Positions 63,966-64,000 of a stretch of DNA of 64,000 bases are shown one piece after another. A program made the position numbers and the translations under genes. The notes below the pieces were generated by a model that was not told the origin of the DNA, made no database searches, and saw nothing but the letters and a program-made list of their open reading frames with translations. This DNA comes from Alteromonadaceae bacterium. GTDB lineage: Bacteria > Pseudomonadota > Gammaproteobacteria > Enterobacterales > Alteromonadaceae. Position 1 is the stretch's first letter; each line of letters starts with the position of its first letter. The stretch is from positions 162,838 through 226,837 of the forward strand of contig WKFJ01000004.1 of NCBI GenBank assembly GCA_014872785.1, given 5' to 3'.

Positions 63966-64000
63966 CATTATGCACTTGGTTTGGTGTCTTCATTCCCAAA

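Noticed and set aside
1..64000. CRISPR arrays, insertion sequences, transposases, integrases and prophage genes
   Set aside because: None was seen; no regularly spaced repeats of CRISPR type and no recognisable mobility proteins are present.

Overview
The window looks like a chromosomal segment of a marine gammaproteobacterium, most probably of the Alteromonadales (Alteromonas/Paraglaciecola/Aestuariibacter-like). The basis is the gene set: acnB, rlmF, rhlE, rlmE, a 7Fe ferredoxin, a TonB receptor, a polar-type flagellin, a laminarin-type GH17/GH3 pair, and the paired beta-helix and diheme cytochrome lipoproteins. Family assignment is by recognition of protein motifs only, because no search could be run.

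Layout. 0-9.7 kb is mostly housekeeping: RDD membrane protein, ethanolamine ammonia-lyase (eutBC), tRNA-Leu(CAA), rhlE, a COG2509 flavoprotein, fdxA, rlmE, a SpoU-type methyltransferase and a YlqF-like GTPase. 9.9-13.5 kb is a divergent GH3 / GH17 beta-glucan locus. 13.7-16.1 kb is an operon of an alpha/beta hydrolase, an Mpo1-like protein and an AraC regulator. 16.3-21.0 kb holds two exported lipoproteins (Ca-binding repeats plus diheme cytochrome; collagen-like plus beta-helix) behind a membrane-bound AraC regulator, with repeated TGTGCAA heptamers between. 21.2-27.5 kb has rlmF, then a degenerate metallo-beta-lactamase-fold exported protein facing a response regulator / histidine kinase / PD40 operon. 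27.7-45 kb is a loosely packed accessory region of exported, sensory and hypothetical proteins, including a lone flagellin and a Cpx-like two-component system facing a Spy/CpxP-like gene. 45-54 kb has hemN behind a textbook FNR site, a CadC-like regulator, a protease, a PadR/HAAS pair, gamma-glutamyltranspeptidase and an AraC regulator. 55-60 kb has a TonB receptor followed by a PanE-like / PhyH-like / TetR cassette. 60-64 kb has acnB and a second PadR/HAAS pair.

Main observations. (1) Five genes between 29.6 and 57 kb are each broken by exactly one in-frame stop (TGA, TAA, TAG, TAA, TGA) with no frameshift, and homology or domain structure continues across every stop. All five products are exported or membrane proteins. 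(2) A metE-like gene and metR survive only as their 3' ends facing away from one junction, as if one deletion removed their shared divergent promoter. (3) A structured repeat of about 170 bp occurs twice, each time just downstream of a minus-strand gene. One copy lies in an interval bounded by the tRNA-Leu 3' end and a 14-bp copy of it. (4) The PanE/PhyH/TetR cassette is bracketed by direct copies of the TonB-receptor gene's 3' end. (5) Several well-formed candidate operators (FNR, PadR, TetR, OmpR-type and sigma-28) sit where the neighbouring regulators predict them.
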